The notes: generated from the letters alone by a model not told the origin. Positions 13,136-25,085 are shown, counted from the first letter of the stretch. The stretch is 64,000 nt of DNA from Pisolithus tinctorius (GCA_024663395.1 JANFAH010000025.1:1-64000), one strand, 5' to 3'. Program-made: numbers and translations.

Positions 13136-15454
13136 GTTGGTGGTCGCTCAAGTCGATTAGCAGTGAGCACGTTGTCGTTTCTTTGCTGGATAATTAGCCC
13201 CTGTCGATGCTCTTGCAACAGTAAACGGCAGTATCCGCAGAACGGCTTCACCGTGCAAATCGCCATTCACGACTTGACAGGAGCTCCTGTCAGGCAAAAA
13301 GGGATTTAGCGCAAGCTACCTTGCGCAACTGAATCACAATATATATAGCAACGGAGACAGAGTTGATGTAGTACTACCGTCGATTCTGCCCCGGGGCCGT
13401 GATCTGTGGTTCTGGTTTGGCCTGTGGCCACTTGCGCGCACGTCAAGCCATATCCCTACGGCTGCAAATCCAGGACCCAAAGAACTGAACGGAAAAGCCA
13501 CCTAGCTACGACAACCCCGTCGAGGCCGGATTCTTTGTCTTTTCAGATGACGCGTTCGACGGTGTAGATATCGACTACACTGTGTACGATCATCTCAAAC
13601 TTACGCCGGGGACTTGGCGAGTTTCGGATTCACTGCTATCACCGAATGCTATAGCACCTCCTAGATCCATGCTAGGGTGGGATAACAATAGGCGGAAGAG
13701 TTGAGCGTCGCAGGCAGTCGTAGCCCACACAGGCTGCTATACTCGTTTAGCATCCCTGTGCAAGACGCTCTGACGGCTTCCCGATGGATCACGTATCCAC
13801 CGATATCGCACAATAACTGTTCAAATCGATGACAGACAACTGTTGTAGTCGGAAATTGCACCGAGAGGATCGCACACACCTGTGAAGTAACACCTAAGCA
13901 TGAACATTTAGTGACGGACTTGGAGGGCTGAGTCCTCGGAGTTGTTTTCTCGTCGTTTCCGTTCCACGTACCTGGAAGTACATGATGTTTGTAGGATGCC
14001 ATGAAAGAATCCTTTGGGCTCTTCCAGCCTGTCACTTTTCACCGCCAACACGCAAACAACCCAATCCCAAAGACGGCGAGGAATACTTCTCTGTTATGTT
14101 GCCCACCCGTGCTGGGGCCTTAACTCCCTAAATTCCTCATCAACACGGGCATACTTGTCTTTGGCATAGCTACACGAGAGCGGTCGGCATTCTGCAGCAA
14201 ACTAGGCAAAGACTAAACGGGACCCATTCAGCCAATGCATTATGTTTCCACTCTAATTTTACCCATCGAAACGACGTACTGGGACCCAGCGACCGTAAAA
14301 ATGAACTCGTTATTCCAGCCTTGAGCCCATGCATAGTCATCATATAATTCGAAAATTTCGCAAACACTACCGCAGCGAGACCACAGATGCCATCTTCGAT
14401 GTAACATTTGTGACCTCGTCCTTGGGTCTGAGGGGAATGACGGCCGGTCCAAAGATTGACCGGTACGCGTATTATTTTTGTCTTTATCGTGGAGGTTGGT
14501 TGGTTGGAGCAGCCTTCATTTCCATGCAACTCGCTGTTAGTGTGTACCGTAGTACCGTCTCTTCGTCCGAGTCGAATTGGTCTGCGTGGTTCCAGCATCC
14601 TATCAGATCATCCATAAAGCAATACGCGGATATTTTTCGAGTTCTCTTTGGAATCCAGGGGTTGTAAGGTGTCAAGAACGAAGGAGTTCTATAAAACGCC
14701 TCAAATCAAAAGATCGTCATACCCTCCCGCCCGAACAAAGAACAGAATTGACGTTCGTCGAAGCTTTCATATTAGGTGCCAGACGCGGACCAGTTTAAGG
14801 TCGGGGACATTGACAATGACACCAAGACAACATTCTAATATCACTCCGCGGGTATCTGGCGTAAGCAGTAAATGCTCAACGTACAGAGTGAGGCCTGAGT
14901 CTCCGTTGCGGGCTCCATCACCTACGGTCCTGAAGGACGCCAGAATAGAATTAACTCCGGAGTGGTTTCGTGGACTGTTCTCCGGTGCCTGAAGGCCCAG
15001 CTTCGCTGGCGGTACGTTGTTCCATTCCTGACGCCTGTTTGTTTTGCAAAAGCGTTGCCTCTTGGATGCGGGGCAGCCGCAACCTCACGTCGCCCCGAAA
15101 AACAAACTTTTGTACATCGTCGATGGGGTCGCCGATGTCCTTCAATAGTGGTAATCACCTTACTATTCTCTGTGGTGAATGGGGCACGGCGGATGGTGTC
15201 TCGGCTAGTAGCCGTGCCACTGAGCACAGAGCCGTCTAAGCTCGCGGAACTGAAATGAAGACGCACGACTCACCGTAGTTCACGCACATGCAAGTTGGAC
15301 GATATTCTCGGTGCAACACACCAGTCACGGAGCGTGGCAGTATTTGAGGGCGTGTCCACTATGTCATATGTAGTCACTGCGAAGGTTAACTGCACCGCCA
15401 CAAAGTCTAGGATATCATCTAGCTTCCAACGAATGACCAGCTGAGGGACCCGTA
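13136..15454. other. 2.3 kb without a confident gene
   Basis: Several overlapping open frames occur on both strands, the densest being minus 14922-15266 and plus 14962-15258. None joins into a splice-consistent protein or resembles a known domain. A TATATATA sequence lies at about 13339. The distal end should contain the promoter of the cyclin C gene. Confidence 0.4.
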
Positions 15455-16957
15455 ATGGCTACTGATTTCTGGTCCAGTACACACTAGTGCGCTGGATCAT
15501 TTCCAGTTGGTTGTACACAGAAAAAACTCATGTCACGTCCACAGCAAACGATGGATCGTCGATAGAGCAACGCTAAGGCAGGCCCGTGCAGACGACATGC
15601 GATACGTCGACGACCCAGAAATCTTTGTCTATTTCTCCTTATTTTTCGCCAATTGTTCGTTTTCCGGATTCTCTTATGCATTTAATTTCGAGGACTTGAC
15701 ATTCGGGCAGCAATCACCAGGCTCGGAAAGAAGCTTGGCTTCAGACAGCGCGTCATCGCGACCGCCATCGTTTTCTTTCGCAGATTTTACCTCAAAAATT
15801 CATACTGCGAGACAGATCCGTTCATCGTCATTGCTGCATGCTGTTATGTTGCTGGAAAAGCGGAGGAATCGCCTTCTCACATCAAGAACATCGCTACGGA
15901 AGCCCGCTTTCTCTTCAGTCGTGCGTACTTCACCGCCCCCCCTTCCCCTCAGCGCTCCGTTTTTCTGGAATGGCACTTTCCGACGCATGTATTTAATTTC
16001 TAGAGCAACCATACTGGGTCAAAAATTTCCCCGTGGACAATTCGAAATTGGCCGAGATGGAATTTTACCTTGTCGCCGACCTGGAGTGTGATCTTACTGT
16101 ATTTCACCCCTACCGGACACTCATGTCCCTATGTCAAAAAGAAGGGTCCAGCGAGTCTCAGACTGAGGCTGGTGAGGTAGGCGTAGGCATAGACGACGGC
16201 CCTCGGTACTGGGGAACAGGAGAAGGACAGCTTGAACTACCGGACGAAGCACTGCAACTCGCATGGTACGCTCCCACCCCTTCCCAGGACGTTTCCCAAC
16301 TTACCCATCACCAGGTCTATCATCAACGACATGTACCGCTCAGATCTCTGCCTTCTTTACCCGCCTCACTTACTCGCAATAACCGCACTGTATCTCACCC
16401 TGGCGCTACACACGCCAACGAAGGAACTGATCATGCAGAAATCCCAGTTCAGTCCCTCCGATGACAGCCACACATCACCCCGGCGATCTTCTCGCCAAGT
16501 TTCGTCCTCCTTATTCGGTTCAAAGAAACCTCCAGATTTCATCGGTTTCTTTGCAGGACTAAACGTCTCCATGCCACTCATCGCCACGATCGCTCAAGAA
16601 ATGATATCCTTATACTCGATGTGGGAACGATACAAGGAAGAGGTCGATACCTCCGATACCCCACGATCCGCGTTTCACACGCAAAGCAATTCGCCGTATT
16701 CTGCGACGACTCAGGGAACAGGGAATGGACTCTCGGAGAGTCTGAGCGCCACCCACAGTCGCGTCGGCACGCCCGTCGTTGAAGGTCCTGATGATATGCG
16801 GAAGGCAGACGGGATGAGCGTTGTAACGTCCGCTACGCTGGTGCAAACCTTGACGCGCATGCGGGAGAATAGGGTGTCGGATTTGGCCCGCCATTCTGCT
16901 GGTGGGAGACCCGTCGTGATAAATAAGATGTTGGAAAGGGCTCAGGCTGCTGGTTGA
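15455..16957 (+). CDS. SSN8: Cyclin C, Mediator CDK8-module cyclin
   Basis: Five exons: 15455-15486, 15545-15654, 15711-15920, 16004-16265 and 16315-16957. They total 1257 nt, an exact 418 residues. The N-terminus starts with MATDFWSSTHYKRWIVD, the hallmark cyclin C opening. A cyclin box follows with KLGFRQRVIATA, FFRRFYLKNS, CCYVAGKAEESP and QPYWVKNFPVD, then EMEFYLVADLECDLTVFHPY and, in the second fold, DMYRSDLCLLYPPHLLA. The protein is longer than human cyclin C (about 283 residues) because of an acidic insert between the two cyclin folds and a Ser/Thr-rich C-terminal extension; such inserts are usual in basidiomycetes. It pairs with CDK8/Ssn3 in the Mediator kinase module and acts in the nucleus. 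The tiny first exon (32 nt) was placed by phase and homology. Confidence 0.93.
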
Positions 16958-17589
16958 ATGAATAGTTTAGATTTGTGGGTTTTGTTGGTAGCCCTCCTTT
17001 CTTTTCAGGGTGCGGGGTTAAATAATGTTCGCTATATGGCACGCACTCAGTTTAGCTTAAACGTTCTCCTCCAGTCCTCAACTTAAAAACACACTCATGT
17101 TCCGTTACTTAACGTGCCTTGATGCACCGTGGCTCGTTAACTGTTGAAGCCTACTGGAATACATGAGTAAAATTTGTGCATTCTTAGTGGGTGTGAGTTC
17201 CCGATTGGCAAGCACACCGAGTTGACAAATGCTGTCGGTTCATGCGCACATCCACAGAGAGGATGCATGAGGAAGTCCACGTATTCGACAGAAGTTATAG
17301 CCGAGCCGCACATCGATGAACTAGCCCTTGGTGAACAAGTCGCCAGGATAATGTTCCCAGGTAGGCGAAAGTGTCCAGGTCGTTAGTGAAAACCACAGGT
17401 ATGGGATTCTTGACGTCTTTCGAGATCTTGAGCTCCACTAGTCACCCGCAACTGTCTTCATAAACACAGGGGTTATCCAGAAGAGGTGTGAGAAATCCTT
17501 ACATCATCCACTATACAGCACCACGACGCCGCAAATATGGCTTGCCAAGGATCTCCACTTCTTCACCGTTGCTTCGCTCCACTAGCCAG
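16958..17589. other. Cyclin C 3' flank and eL41 promoter
   Basis: No gene-like frame is seen. The segment should contain the 3' UTR of the cyclin C gene and then the promoter and start of the eL41 leader. The leader exon probably ends at 17589, before a GTATGC donor. Confidence 0.4.
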
Positions 17590-17652
17590 GTATGCTTGTT
17601 GTTGGGTATTCTCATATCCGTCGTTAATCGTGCAATATTTTGGTTTTATCAG
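17590..17652 (+). other. Leader (5' UTR) intron of the eL41 gene
   Basis: A GTATGC donor at 17590 and a TTATCAG acceptor ending at 17652 bracket a 63-base intron. The acceptor lies two bases before the eL41 ATG. Ribosomal protein genes commonly have an intron close to the start codon. Inferred from sequence only. Confidence 0.6.
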
Positions 17653-17654
17653 AA

Positions 17655-17793
17655 ATGAGAGAGAAGTGGAAGAAAAAGCGCTCCCGGAGGCTCAGACGTA
17701 AGCGCAGAAAGATGAGAGCTCGTTCCAGTGCGTATTCTGCATATCCCCCACGCGATCTCGTCCCCTCCTGATCTGATTGATCTTGCAGAGTAA
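17655..17793 (+). CDS. RPL41: Ribosomal protein eL41 (25 residues)
   Basis: Coding exons 17655-17727 and 17789-17793 join to 78 nt: 25 residues plus TAA. The protein begins MREKWKKKRSRR and ends RKMRARSK, with only Arg, Lys, Trp, Met, Ser, Glu and Ala. This matches eukaryotic eL41, the smallest ribosomal protein, a single basic helix of the 60S subunit that reaches the subunit interface. The second intron splits the last Lys codon, leaving a five-base final coding segment (two bases plus the stop). It is too short for ordinary ORF calling and easily missed. Start, splice and stop all fit exactly. Confidence 0.93.
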
Positions 17794-18381
17794 ACGACGA
17801 CCCACAGTTGAGCTTGTGCAGCTGATCGCGGTGTCAATCCCCACTCACACGCACTCTAACCGTACTCGAGCGCCAACTACACTTTTCGAGGATGAGTTAG
17901 GTGCGATCACCGGAAGGCATGCACGCATGCTCTCTTGCTGTCTCTTTGGAAAATCGACATGGGTGGAGATTAGTTCCTCACTGTTCGTTCTTTTTCTAAA
18001 AAAACTCTCCTTCTGTTGGGATGCGCGGTGGAAGAGAGGGCGAAGAGCAGCAGCTGTGAAGTCGTTGTTTATTTGAATTGTACCATCAGTTGGGACTCGG
18101 CGAATGAACGAATTGCATTGCTCTGTACACTTATCTGCAACTGTTCGTTTCAAATGCATACGTAGGTGAGCCCAGTTTAGTACTAGCAGTCGTCTAATTT
18201 CGGGCGAGTCACTAAGCCAGTCTCTCTTGAGACATGGTATGAATTTGCCACATGATGGAGGACGCTCCCCACTCCAACTTAACAACTTCCGTTGGAGCTA
18301 CGTAGCTGGAGGAACACCTTGGCAAATGATAATGAGGAAGATAGCTATTACTGGGATGCATGCGAGAGTTATGAGCGTTCG
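17794..18381. other. eL41 3' flank
   Basis: Normal CpG content and no credible gene. A minus-strand open frame at 17845-18285 has no recognisable features. The segment ends at the sharp boundary of the CpG-depleted island. Confidence 0.4.
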
Positions 18382-20180
18382 TCAGAAGGTGACCTGAAAG
18401 TACAGAGGACAGTACTACATGTGTGATAGGGTATAATGAGGATAAGCTTGGCTGAGAGCATGGTGGTTGTGGCTCAAGGGGTAGTATTGTTGAGCCTTAG
18501 CATAGATTGTGATTCATTGCTTAGTAATCATGTAGTTTTCCTTCTTGTGCTATGATTTTGCAGGCACAACAGCTAGTAGCAACAAGTCACTTGCTCATTT
18601 TTCTTTTTCTTTTTCTGACTAAATTAGTCAATCTTTAATCTAAAACTGCCTGTCATTACTTATTGTCAAGCTACTGTGGCCAATCTTTCCTATGAACTCC
18701 CTTTTCATGACTCCACCCTGTTGCTGGTTTCTGCTGACCCTATCTCCCACCCAGATGCTGAAGACTCTGACACAAAACCTTCTGCTGTACCTGAGTTCCC
18801 CCAGCCATCAGCATTCTCACACAATGACCTCTTCAGCAGACTGAAAGGTTTGCCCCCAGATGCATTAGCTGCACTGCTAGCTTTCAATATTGTTCTGGGT
18901 TCTTCTGGTGCCCCACCTGCTATGTTTCCTAGCCTTTTTGCCTCTGCTGACTCCTGCTAGTAGCCTTCCACCCTCACGTAACCCTGGTTGTCATGTTGAC
19001 AATCCATTCTAAGTTGGGGACATTGGTGACAAGGCCAGGAGGTCAAGGTGTTCCCATCCCCCCTACCAATGATGACTTGTCTTTGGGCACTGAGGGTTAG
19101 ACTGAGGAACTAAGGTAAAATTTACTACTATTAGGTGCACTCAGGGCTTATGTGAGCAAAGCAGTCACATGCCCCAAGTCCACCAAAGACAGGGGTTGTT
19201 TCATTCCAACAATCACACATCTGTTATTTCCTTTCTTCATGTACAAGGAGTCATGTATATGAAGAAAGGAAATTACATATGTGTGATGCCATTGATCAGG
19301 CATGCAAAGGTCTGGCCACCCAGGACACATACTTATATGTCTGCATTGCACAAGGTACATGCCTGGGTGTAAATGTGGGTGGCATCATCATCACCATTGT
19401 CATTGTTTGGCACACACCTCTTCCTCTTCTTGATTTCCAGATTTGAACACAAGCATCAACTGAGTGGAATGTAGATTAATTGTGAGAATGGTCTAGATCA
19501 TCTTGCACACTTTCAATAGTAAGAGAGACTTGTTGTCATGCAGTCCACAATCATGAAATGGAAATGGAAAGTCAATTGTGCATAGCACACCCTGTCAATT
19601 GCCCAGGCCAAGTAGAGCAATTGCAATCATAATATAACAGATAGACAATGGCTGAACCTGGAGGAACTTGAGGTACATGTGAGCTAAGACACACAGAGAG
19701 TGTGAGCCTGAAGTAGATTGACCTCCTTAGCATCTTCTACTGCAGGTGCCAGATGTTTCAAATGTGCTCTTAAAAGAGCACAGTTTGCTAGTTTGTGACA
19801 GCTAGGACTTGAAGCTCTGACAATAGCAGCCTTTTGGTGTTTGTCAGGTGGAGCTGAGAAGCAAGGAGCTGTTGACAGATTAAGGTGTTACACAGCATAA
19901 TGATTGTTAGCAATGCAAGCTTCATGAGTTTATGTACACTTACACCATGGTTGAAATACTCAGTGGGAAGGACATCTCTGAGATTGGGAATTGTGAAATT
20001 TCCACATGCAAGATACCACCCACTTGGAAGAAAGCAACACATTTGACCTTTACAATGTGTATGACAATGCTACTGATCTGCTCATGGATGGATAAATCCA
20101 TAGCAAAACCAATGGACCTGCACAACATGCATGAATCTGCTGTTGGATGCTACAGATACCCTGGGTTTGTTTTCACAGAT
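18382..20180. mobile_element. CpG-depleted island, probable decayed methylated transposon
   Basis: Reading line by line, I find a single CG dinucleotide (about 18977) in about 1.8 kb, while both flanks have ordinary CG frequency. TG and CA are abundant, as expected when methylated CpG decays by C-to-T change on both strands. Basidiomycetes methylate transposons at CpG. An open frame at 18676-18960 (94 residues, starting ANLSYELPFHDS, with an LKGLPPDALAALLAFN segment) may be the remains of an element ORF; I do not recognise its family. A long hairpin sits inside the island (19211-19287). No terminal repeats were identified, so the element class is open. Confidence 0.6.
19211..19287. repeat. 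Long imperfect hairpin inside the CpG-poor island
   Basis: About 30 bases on each side are inverted copies around a short loop. The left arm contains TTATTTCCTTTCTTCAT and the right arm ATGAAGAAAGGAAATTA, with matching outer CACACAT and ATGTGTG. It could be a MITE core, a fold-back remnant or a small-RNA hairpin. Confidence 0.7.
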
Positions 20181-20189
20181 CGACCATTC

Positions 20190-21540
20190 TGAAGACAAGG
20201 ACATGGAAAGGTTGAAACAAGTAATTTTACCTATGCTCACGACGAACGGTTGCTGGCCACCAGATAGCCAGACCAATGGAGTGTGCACTAATGCACGGGT
20301 TGAATCATTTTGACCTGAATCAAGCAAGATATTGCCATTGTGGGTGCTGTCGATGCAGAAACTGTAATCGTCTGAGGCAGTAACCAATCGACTGTCATCT
20401 GGGAAGAACATGATACTGGTAAGAAGAGGGTGTGAGGAGGGAGGAAAGAGTCGGATACCAGAAGTGGTGCTGAATACCTGGACGTAGTTGCAGACCACAG
20501 GTACAAATTTAGTACAGCTGCTAGTGGTGCCCCAGCCTCTCTGACTGCTAATATCCAGGGTGTGAATACGCCCACTCCGACTCAGTCTCCACTGTCGGGG
20601 GCACCTTTCATTCCCAATTATACAACACAATGTCTGAGCACGTCAACACGACAACGGGATCCTGATCAATGCTGGGGCCATAACGGAGGGGGGGGGGACT
20701 GTGAACATAGAAGTGCATGTTAACATAGTGCACTCTGCGGAGAAGGACCTCAAAGGTTGTGAAGTCAGAGATCTTGGAGCGTTGGTATTTTACAAGATCA
20801 AAGAAAGAACAACTTACCTCCGTCACTTCTAACCGCCAAATGACCATTCCTCGATTGGGCCATCCTGCTTGATAGCTAAATATAACCCCCCGCGCACCAC
20901 TTTTTGGGGAGTATCAAACCTGTTAGTGTGTCAACACCGAAGTCGTGTACTGCAAGGGTTAGCATGTCGACGGTCGAGATCGAGAGATTGTTCCCATCCC
21001 CCACCGAGGCTGACTTACCGTTGCGCCCCACTTTAGATACCAGATGTTCAGTTGCTTTCCGTTATTATCATCCCAAGTACGGTGATTGACCCCTACCATC
21101 CACCCGCATACCGCCATTATCTACCATGCTTTTGCCAATGCTACAGTGAAGAATACATGGCCATCCGGTGTTATGTTCTCTACATGGGCATGCATGAAGA
21201 AAACCTAGAGATTGAAGGTCAAATGGAACGACACCGGAATCAGTGAAAAGACAGAAAAGGGGGTTCGGAAAGCTAGAAATGGGACATAGATGAGAGAAAG
21301 GTGGAGAAGATAGGCTTTCTTACCACGCCAGAGCGAAAGGATGTGCTGAAGGAACTCATGCATCGCAACCCTGCAGAGGCATACAGTTATCCAATCACTG
21401 TACGAGTTCCTGCAAGGCCAAACCCTTGACATACATACATAAGATTAGTCCCCTGGTAGATCGATACCTCCAGCAGCCCTGACGAATGTGCAGTGGGATA
21501 CTGTCCAAGTTCTGAAGGAACCAAACAGAGAAACACCGCG
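20190..21540 (-). pseudogene. WD40-repeat gene remnant or fast-diverged WD40 gene
   Basis: Minus-strand fragments read like WD40 blades: IMFFPDDSRLVTASDDYS and RIHTLDISSQRGW (20300-20580), MVIWRLEVTE (about 20847), NLSISTVDMLTLAVHDFG (about 20980), TWDDNNGKQLNIWYLKW (about 21070) and HVENITPDGHVFF (about 21170). Several plausible GT-AG introns separate them, but I could not close a continuous frame and no C-terminus is visible. The 3' end runs into the CpG-depleted island. WD40 repeats form beta-propellers for protein binding. Whether this is a broken gene or one with unresolved exons is undecided. Confidence 0.45.
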
Positions 21541-21603
21541 AGGTTGTTTATACAGTGGTTGGTCCAAATACGTTCAAGTTGCCTTGGAACCACAGTCGTC
21601 AGA

Positions 21604-22379
21604 ATGGCGCAACGAAGACCTCTGAGATCACGTCCATTGGATTTGCTTTACTTTTCATTCTTTCTGGTGAATCTTCCTACTATTTGGTTCGTATTCTTTT
21701 GTTGTTTATGGCCATCAACGCAGATCCATATCCCTGCGACACTCCTGCTGGACTGTCAAGCTCTATACCCCAAGTGGGCCGTGCCGTCTCCAATCAAAGC
21801 CCTTCCTATCATCTACCTCAGTTTCTCGTCTGACCCACTCATTGCGGGTGTGTTTGGTTATGCCCCGGGTGACTTTGCGTGGTTCAAGCTGTTCCTTTAC
21901 CTCGAGGCGTGAGTACATGGTCGCCGTCCATGTCCCTGATGATAACCATGGTCCCTGAACGTCGGGCGAATTCTACTTCATTTTCCTTCCAATAGTTTCT
22001 TTCAGTTACCCATCTTTGTCCTTGGCGCCTTCAAACTATGGCAAGGTGTGTGGCGCCCTCGTGTTGCCTCCTCTTACTGATTTGTTCTTCCATTTGGCTA
22101 GACTCGCCCAGCATATACCCCTTATTGATCATGTACGGCGCTTCCACAGCTACCACGGTCCTGCCCTGCCTGGCACTTCTGCTCTCAACTCCAACCACAA
22201 GCCCGGCAACTGTCGCCGCAGGCATCCACTCTGTCACGTCTTTCCAACGGATTTTACTGCTGTCAAGTTATATACCTTTCTTAGTGATCCCTCTCTTGAT
22301 CGCAGTGGACATGGCGTTTAGGCTGTCGAAGTTGGTGAAAGTGGGGACAGCCACTGAGGCCAAGAAGAAAAATACATAG
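21604..22379 (+). CDS. EXPERA-domain membrane protein (TMEM97/sigma-2 receptor family)
   Basis: Exons 21604-21666, 21724-21908, 21996-22045 and 22102-22379 total 576 nt, an exact 191 residues. The order of motifs follows TMEM97: a first helix ending in HIPATLLLDCQALYP, then SDPLIAG, an AWFKLFLYLEAFFQLPIF second helix, a third segment YPLLIMYGAS, a fourth helix ending YIPFLVIPLLIAVDMAFRL, and a Lys-rich C-terminus (EAKKKNT), which suits ER retention. The family are four-helix ER proteins that bind sterols or related ligands. In humans TMEM97 is linked to NPC1 and cholesterol handling. The usual length (about 170-190) agrees. Confidence 0.88.
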
Positions 22380-23077
22380 AAGACAGCTCGCGTTTGCGCA
22401 TGCGCGACGCCGCTCTGTATGTGCGTGCGTGGGGAACAATAGGATTTCTTTGTCGGATACTTCCTCAGACCCGATTGAAATTGTTCGGGGCTCCAATTTT
22501 ATTGCGTTCTCTGATGAGTAGCGGTAATAACCTCTAGTGGATGGCAAATGACCAACAAATGCTACCGACTCTGGCTCTTAGGGTTGCCTACAATTCTCGG
22601 TCGTTCCTATCGACGCGAAAATAATGACAGGCAGCGCGTAATGTCCACCACCCCTGGTATTGCCAAAACCAATATATAACTGGATCGCCAAGCGGACAAA
22701 CAATTCAGGGAGTGGAACTTGAGCGGGACTTCATCTTAGTCGCCGATAAGGTGTGCTCCTTCGGCCTGCTAATCAGCGCCTTTAATGGGACCTGCTGGCG
22801 CTGTCATTAGATCAAACACGGTGCCGCAAAGTTCGGTCTATGTGCGCAGCGTGCAACTTGAATAGATGATATTGTTCGAGAAGTTCGGTGATGAGACTTA
22901 GAATACATAGGAAGCGAACTATTGTGTCGACATACGTATAAAACGAGCGATGAAATGAAGTAATGAATGCTAGAAGTAAACGTGCCCCACGAGAAGTTAC
23001 CAAGCTATAGAAATTATAATATGACCATCATCCTGGTCACTAGTCCAGCTTAGCCGGGATGGGTAACGATGAAAAGA
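22380..23077. other. Convergent spacer
   Basis: The 3' flanks of the EXPERA gene and the transaldolase-like gene. No gene-like frame. Confidence 0.4.
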
Positions 23078-25085
23078 TTAGAAATAGTCTACACCCTCGA
23101 CCAAAGGTGTCGTATTCTCCTTGCATACCGACGAGGACCGGGGTTTCTCGCGACTACCAGAATGCGTTACAGATGACGCGCAAGAACTGAGCGCCGATAA
23201 GGACGAAGGCGACCTTGACAGTTTCCTTATAGACTTCTTTTTGTCTGCGCCTTCCGAGGCCGGTTCTGGCACCCAAGGTTTCAATACATACATCGCCTTC
23301 AGATCCAACTTCACGAGCTTTACCCGATGCCTCAATTCGTCTTTCACAACACCCTCTATTTCTTCCATCAGCACCTTCATCTGTCCCAGACGGACATAAA
23401 GAACCGCAGAGACGAGGCTTCGACACTCCGCGGGAAAGTGCGACATTAAGAATCCCCACTGTGACTCGAGGTAACGCGTAGGATACGGTGCTGCGCGCGC
23501 GTTTATCGTGCTACGGGAAGTATCGTTGGAACGGGGAAACCACGTCGTGAGGGTGCGCATAGGGATCTGATCGAGTTGTTTTTCAGTGAGTGCTGCGCCA
23601 CCGATACCGCTCAGTTGTTTTAATTCTGCCCACTGCAGGAAGTAAAGAAGGAGAAAAAAATAAACCAAGTCCAGTACATGAATAAATTGGATGAAGCAGC
23701 ATCAAAGGGTGAATTTGCACGTACACTGCGTATGTCAGCGGTCATGAGTGTGCAATTCACTTTGTTGTGAAGTATATATGATGTGCATGTCTGGATTGTC
23801 TCAATCCCAGGGTGGTCCGCCGTAATTTTTGGTATCAACTTTTCTTGTTGCTCGTACCACTCCAAGATCTGCGTTTTGGGCATTAACGCGGGAGGGAAGA
23901 ATCGCTATATTATCGGAAAACATGGCTGCCAAAGAAAAAAAAACTCACGCCTCCGACGCTCATCGTCAGCATCTTCGCACCGGTTTCAATACATGCAGCA
24001 GCATGTGGGAGGCAAGATACGAGCGAGAGGTTGGTTTGAATCGAGAGTTCCGCGAGGACAGTCGCAGCACGGAGTCCGTCTTCCGTCGCAGGTAACTGTT
24101 TGTAATCACAGAAAAAAAAAAAAAAAAAACAGTCCCTTAGAGAAGGCAACCCGGCCGTGTATAGAAGGAACGACGAACAGTCACGATGACTCTCCACCGT
24201 CTTACATTCGCTTTGTCGAACAAAGCGACCAGATATTGCGCCCTGTCGACCATCGCCGCTGCATTATCGTGCAATCGAGGATCTACAAACACGACCACGG
24301 GGCCTGGGCAAAGGTCCAGAAGTGCGAGACTGAGCTCGATGAACTATTCACGTAATCAAATAATTCATAGACGAAGACAGGGCGTAGGAACCACAGAAGG
24401 TAAGGGTCAGGGTTCCAAGCGCCGTGGAGCGGTAGACCGTGTCAGGGAAAAAAAAATACATGAGTTCCGAAGAGCAATGAGCATATAGCCGTTTATAGAG
24501 GGCCACTCACGAACTGGTCCATTGTCGCATCCAGCAGCGTATGCGTATGTTTGCGACGGGCGCGGGCCTTGTGCCATTCACTATTGTTTGCCCGATGTAT
24601 TCAGCGGAGCGCGCCCAGGTTGGAAATAAAATTGGATTTGAATGCAGCACAATCCAATGCAATGATGAAACGTGCATCAGCGGGCAACCGTAGCTCGATC
24701 ATCAGATATATCAAATTACACACCGGTCTTGCTCGACCACCTTCATTGCCGCTACCCAGGCATGGTAGCGAATATCATCGGTTTGGATCTGGGCCGCTAC
24801 ATTCTCCGGAGTGATGAGGCACCCCCAGAACTGATGAAATGACAAAGCTTTGGACATATCAGAAAAGAATTGAGTCAGCACAAGATATTTCGAAATCAGG
24901 CGTCCAGAACCTAGAAGTTAAAAAAACTTCCGCGGAAGAAGTACTCAACGTTGAAGCAAGACAACGAAAACAAAAACAGTAAAGAATGGTTGTCTGCACG
25001 CACAGCCAGCCAAGAAGGAAAATATGTAAAACTTACCGCTAAGATCCATCGTATCTGCGTAGACAGGGGCGTCGTCAAACGGCAT
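23078..25085 (-). CDS. Transaldolase-family protein lacking the catalytic lysine
   Basis: Minus-strand exons 25085-25037, 24910-24724, 24580-24511, 24343-24179, 24095-23949, 23868-23725 and 23632-23078 close to 1317 nt (438 residues) with every phase consistent. The fold signature is transaldolase: an early ADTMD (ADTGD in the enzyme), PVVVFVDPRL (strand with VDARL), an RWRVIVT-LPATEDGLRAA segment, TNLSLVS, a VGGILEWYE turn (VGRILDWY), HPGIETIQ, and TADIRSWAELKQLSGI. At the position of the Schiff-base lysine (IKLAST in bacterial TalB) the protein has Thr (VTLPAT), and the alternative donor would also give no Lys. Class I transaldolase chemistry is therefore unlikely. A basic Ser-rich C-terminal tail (about 100 residues) is added. 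The first exon and start are inferred and the least certain part. Confidence 0.75.

Noticed and set aside
13540..13680. A plus-strand stretch reading DGVDIDY, reminiscent of a GH18 chitinase motif
   Set aside because: The catalytic Glu is missing, there are no other chitinase motifs around it, and the frame is short.
14922..15266. Overlapping open frames on both strands of about 100 residues
   Set aside because: No domain, no consistent splice pattern, and both strands are equally open; too weak to call a gene.
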